Shown here piece after piece: positions 63,085 to 64,000 of a DNA stretch of 64,000 nt. The stretch's first letter is position 1; every line of letters starts with the position of its first letter. The DNA is from Euryhalocaulis caribicus (GTDB lineage: Bacteria > Pseudomonadota > Alphaproteobacteria > Caulobacterales > Maricaulaceae), in NCBI RefSeq assembly GCF_000412185.1, contig NZ_ASJA01000006.1:62001-126000 (forward strand), given 5' to 3'. The notes under the pieces were generated by a model, which was not told where the DNA came from, did not search any database, and saw only the letters and a list, made by a program, of their open reading frames with translations. Position numbers and translations under genes: made by a program.

Positions 63085-63990
63085 ATGCCGTCAGCAGATA
63101 TCCTTGCCTTTACGCAGTCGCCGCTGGACCGGGGCGGCAACAACCGTACCGATGAAAGCTGGATCGCGGAGCAGGCGGAATCCCCGCAGGCGCGGGCGAT
63201 CCTGTACTGGCGGGGGCAACCTTTTGTGGATTCCGGGCAACTGGTCTGGATCAAGGGCGCCGCGCTGGACTGGCTGCCCGTGGAAGGGCCGCTGATATTT
63301 CTGGGGTTGCAGGACGGCGCGCCGCGACTCGCCGCCATGCTGGACCCCGATATCGAGGCGCCGGATCCGGGCGTTGCGGGTGAATTCATGGACCTGCGGA
63401 TGGGCGCGGCGAGCCTGAGCGCCGACGAGGCGGGGATCGCCGGTCACGCGCGGTCGCTGATCGAGTGGCGGGGGCGTCACCAGCATTGCGCCGTCTGCGG
63501 CGCGCGCACCCGGCAGGCCGAAGGCGGCGGCAAGCGCGTGTGCACCCAATGCGAGGCGGAGCATTTTCCGCGCGTCGATCCGGTGGCGATCATGTGGATC
63601 ACCGAAGGCGGGCGGGCGCTGCTGGGGCGTCAGGGCTATTGGCCGGAGGGGATTTATTCTGCGCTGGCGGGCTTCATAGAGCCGGGCGAGACCATAGAGG
63701 ACGCCTGCCGCCGGGAAACGATGGAAGAGGCGGGCGTGGAGCTGGGCGCGGTGCGCTATGTCGAGAGCCAGCCCTGGCCCTTTCCCTCATCGCTGATGAT
63801 CGGATTGCACGCGGACGCCCGGAGCGTCGAAATCAAGATTGACGCCAAGGAACTTGAAGATGCGCGCTGGTACAGCCGTGAAGAGGTCGCCGCCGCGCTG
63901 GAAGGGCGCAGCGAAACCCTGGTCATGCCGCCCAGCGCCGCGATTGCGCGCCGGCTGGCCGAACGCTGGATCGCCGGAGAACTCGGCTAG
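63085..63990 (+). CDS. nudC: NAD(+) diphosphatase (Nudix)
   Basis: 301-residue NADH pyrophosphatase. The zinc ribbon is CAVCGARTRQAEGGGKRVCT followed by QC; the Nudix box GFIEPGETIEDACRRETMEE plus AGV is complete; the specificity motif SQPWPFPSSLM follows. It hydrolyses NAD(H) to NMN(H) and AMP and can remove NAD caps from RNA. The N-terminal ~120 residues match the family's first domain. Confidence 0.96.
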   Translation: MPSADILAFTQSPLDRGGNNRTDESWIAEQAESPQARAILYWRGQPFVDSGQLVWIKGAALDWLPVEGPLIFLGLQDGAPRLAAMLDPDIEAPDPGVAGEFMDLRMGAASLSADEAGIAGHARSLIEWRGRHQHCAVCGARTRQAEGGGKRVCTQCEAEHFPRVDPVAIMWITEGGRALLGRQGYWPEGIYSALAGFIEPGETIEDACRRETMEEAGVELGAVRYVESQPWPFPSSLMIGLHADARSVEIKIDAKELEDARWYSREEVAAALEGRSETLVMPPSAAIARRLAERWIAGELG

Positions 63991-64000
63991 GCTTGCGAGG

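Overview
The window is 64 kb of GC-rich bacterial chromosome, densely coded and mostly housekeeping. It looks alphaproteobacterial. Evidence: the order dnaX-ybaB-recR with an SRP RNA beside dnaX and nudC nearby; a DnaX without the usual zinc cysteines; an alphaproteobacterial-type SerC; folB and a FolM-like reductase beside uvrC-pgsA; an UrcA-family protein; and RpoH carrying the QKKLFFNLR box. The small repeats around CTGAGGAGC...GCGTCTCGAAGG and GTCATCC...GGATGAC are, as I recall, common in Caulobacterales, Hyphomonadaceae and relatives. I would guess Hyphomonadaceae/Maricaulales with moderate confidence. No tRNA, rRNA or CRISPR array was seen, apart from the SRP RNA.

Layout. 1-4.5 kb: the end of a 3-hydroxybutyrate dehydrogenase, a patatin-like hydrolase, a Y-family polymerase, a Ca/Na antiporter and an unusual PTPS/QueD-like protein. 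4.55-8.0 kb: an AT-richer island with an IS1595 transposase, a candidate structured RNA, a winged-helix/coiled-coil protein, a NYN nuclease and a small membrane protein. 8.0-14.7 kb: phhA, folB, a zinc-uptake pair around a Zur-like operator, a FolM-like reductase, uvrC and pgsA. 14.7-27.5 kb: a two-component pair around ilvE, proC, ubiK, lgt, a MidA-type methyltransferase, pgeF, thiD, serC, a PagL-like protein and purA. 27.6-29.6 kb: a compact putative nitric-oxide response group (alternative oxidase, small membrane protein, truncated haemoglobin, Rrf2/NsrR-like regulator). 29.7-35.8 kb: an M19 dipeptidase, an ArsC-like protein, a Tat-exported D-amino-acid oxidase and a TPP riboswitch with thiC. 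35.8-37.9 kb: a second AT-rich island with a membrane protein, an ImmA/IrrE peptidase and a beta-family-like protein, a plausible defence module.

38-56.5 kb: an FAD oxidoreductase carrying an in-frame palindromic element, then sulfotransferase, entericidin, RcnB-like, Crp/Fnr, ABC-F, an MBL-thioredoxin-DUF1214-DUF1254 operon, an aminotransferase, an RTX/CHRD protein, a DUF481 outer-membrane protein, a CHAD protein, rpoH and a zinc metallopeptidase. This stretch is flanked by two large intergenic repeat clusters (about 39.12-39.89 and 55.49-56.45 kb) that are mirror images of each other, so about 15.6 kb including rpoH could invert by recombination. 56.5-64 kb: a degenerate receiver protein and a GAF-HisKA_2 kinase, recR-ybaB-dnaX, the SRP RNA, UrcA, an outer-membrane barrel and nudC.

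The main functional threads are pterin cofactor metabolism around phenylalanine hydroxylase, thiamine (thiC with riboswitch, thiD), zinc homeostasis, NO-resistant respiration, and two inserted AT-rich islands at the 3' ends of core genes. Gene calls rest on recognised motifs and remembered family features; no database search was run.
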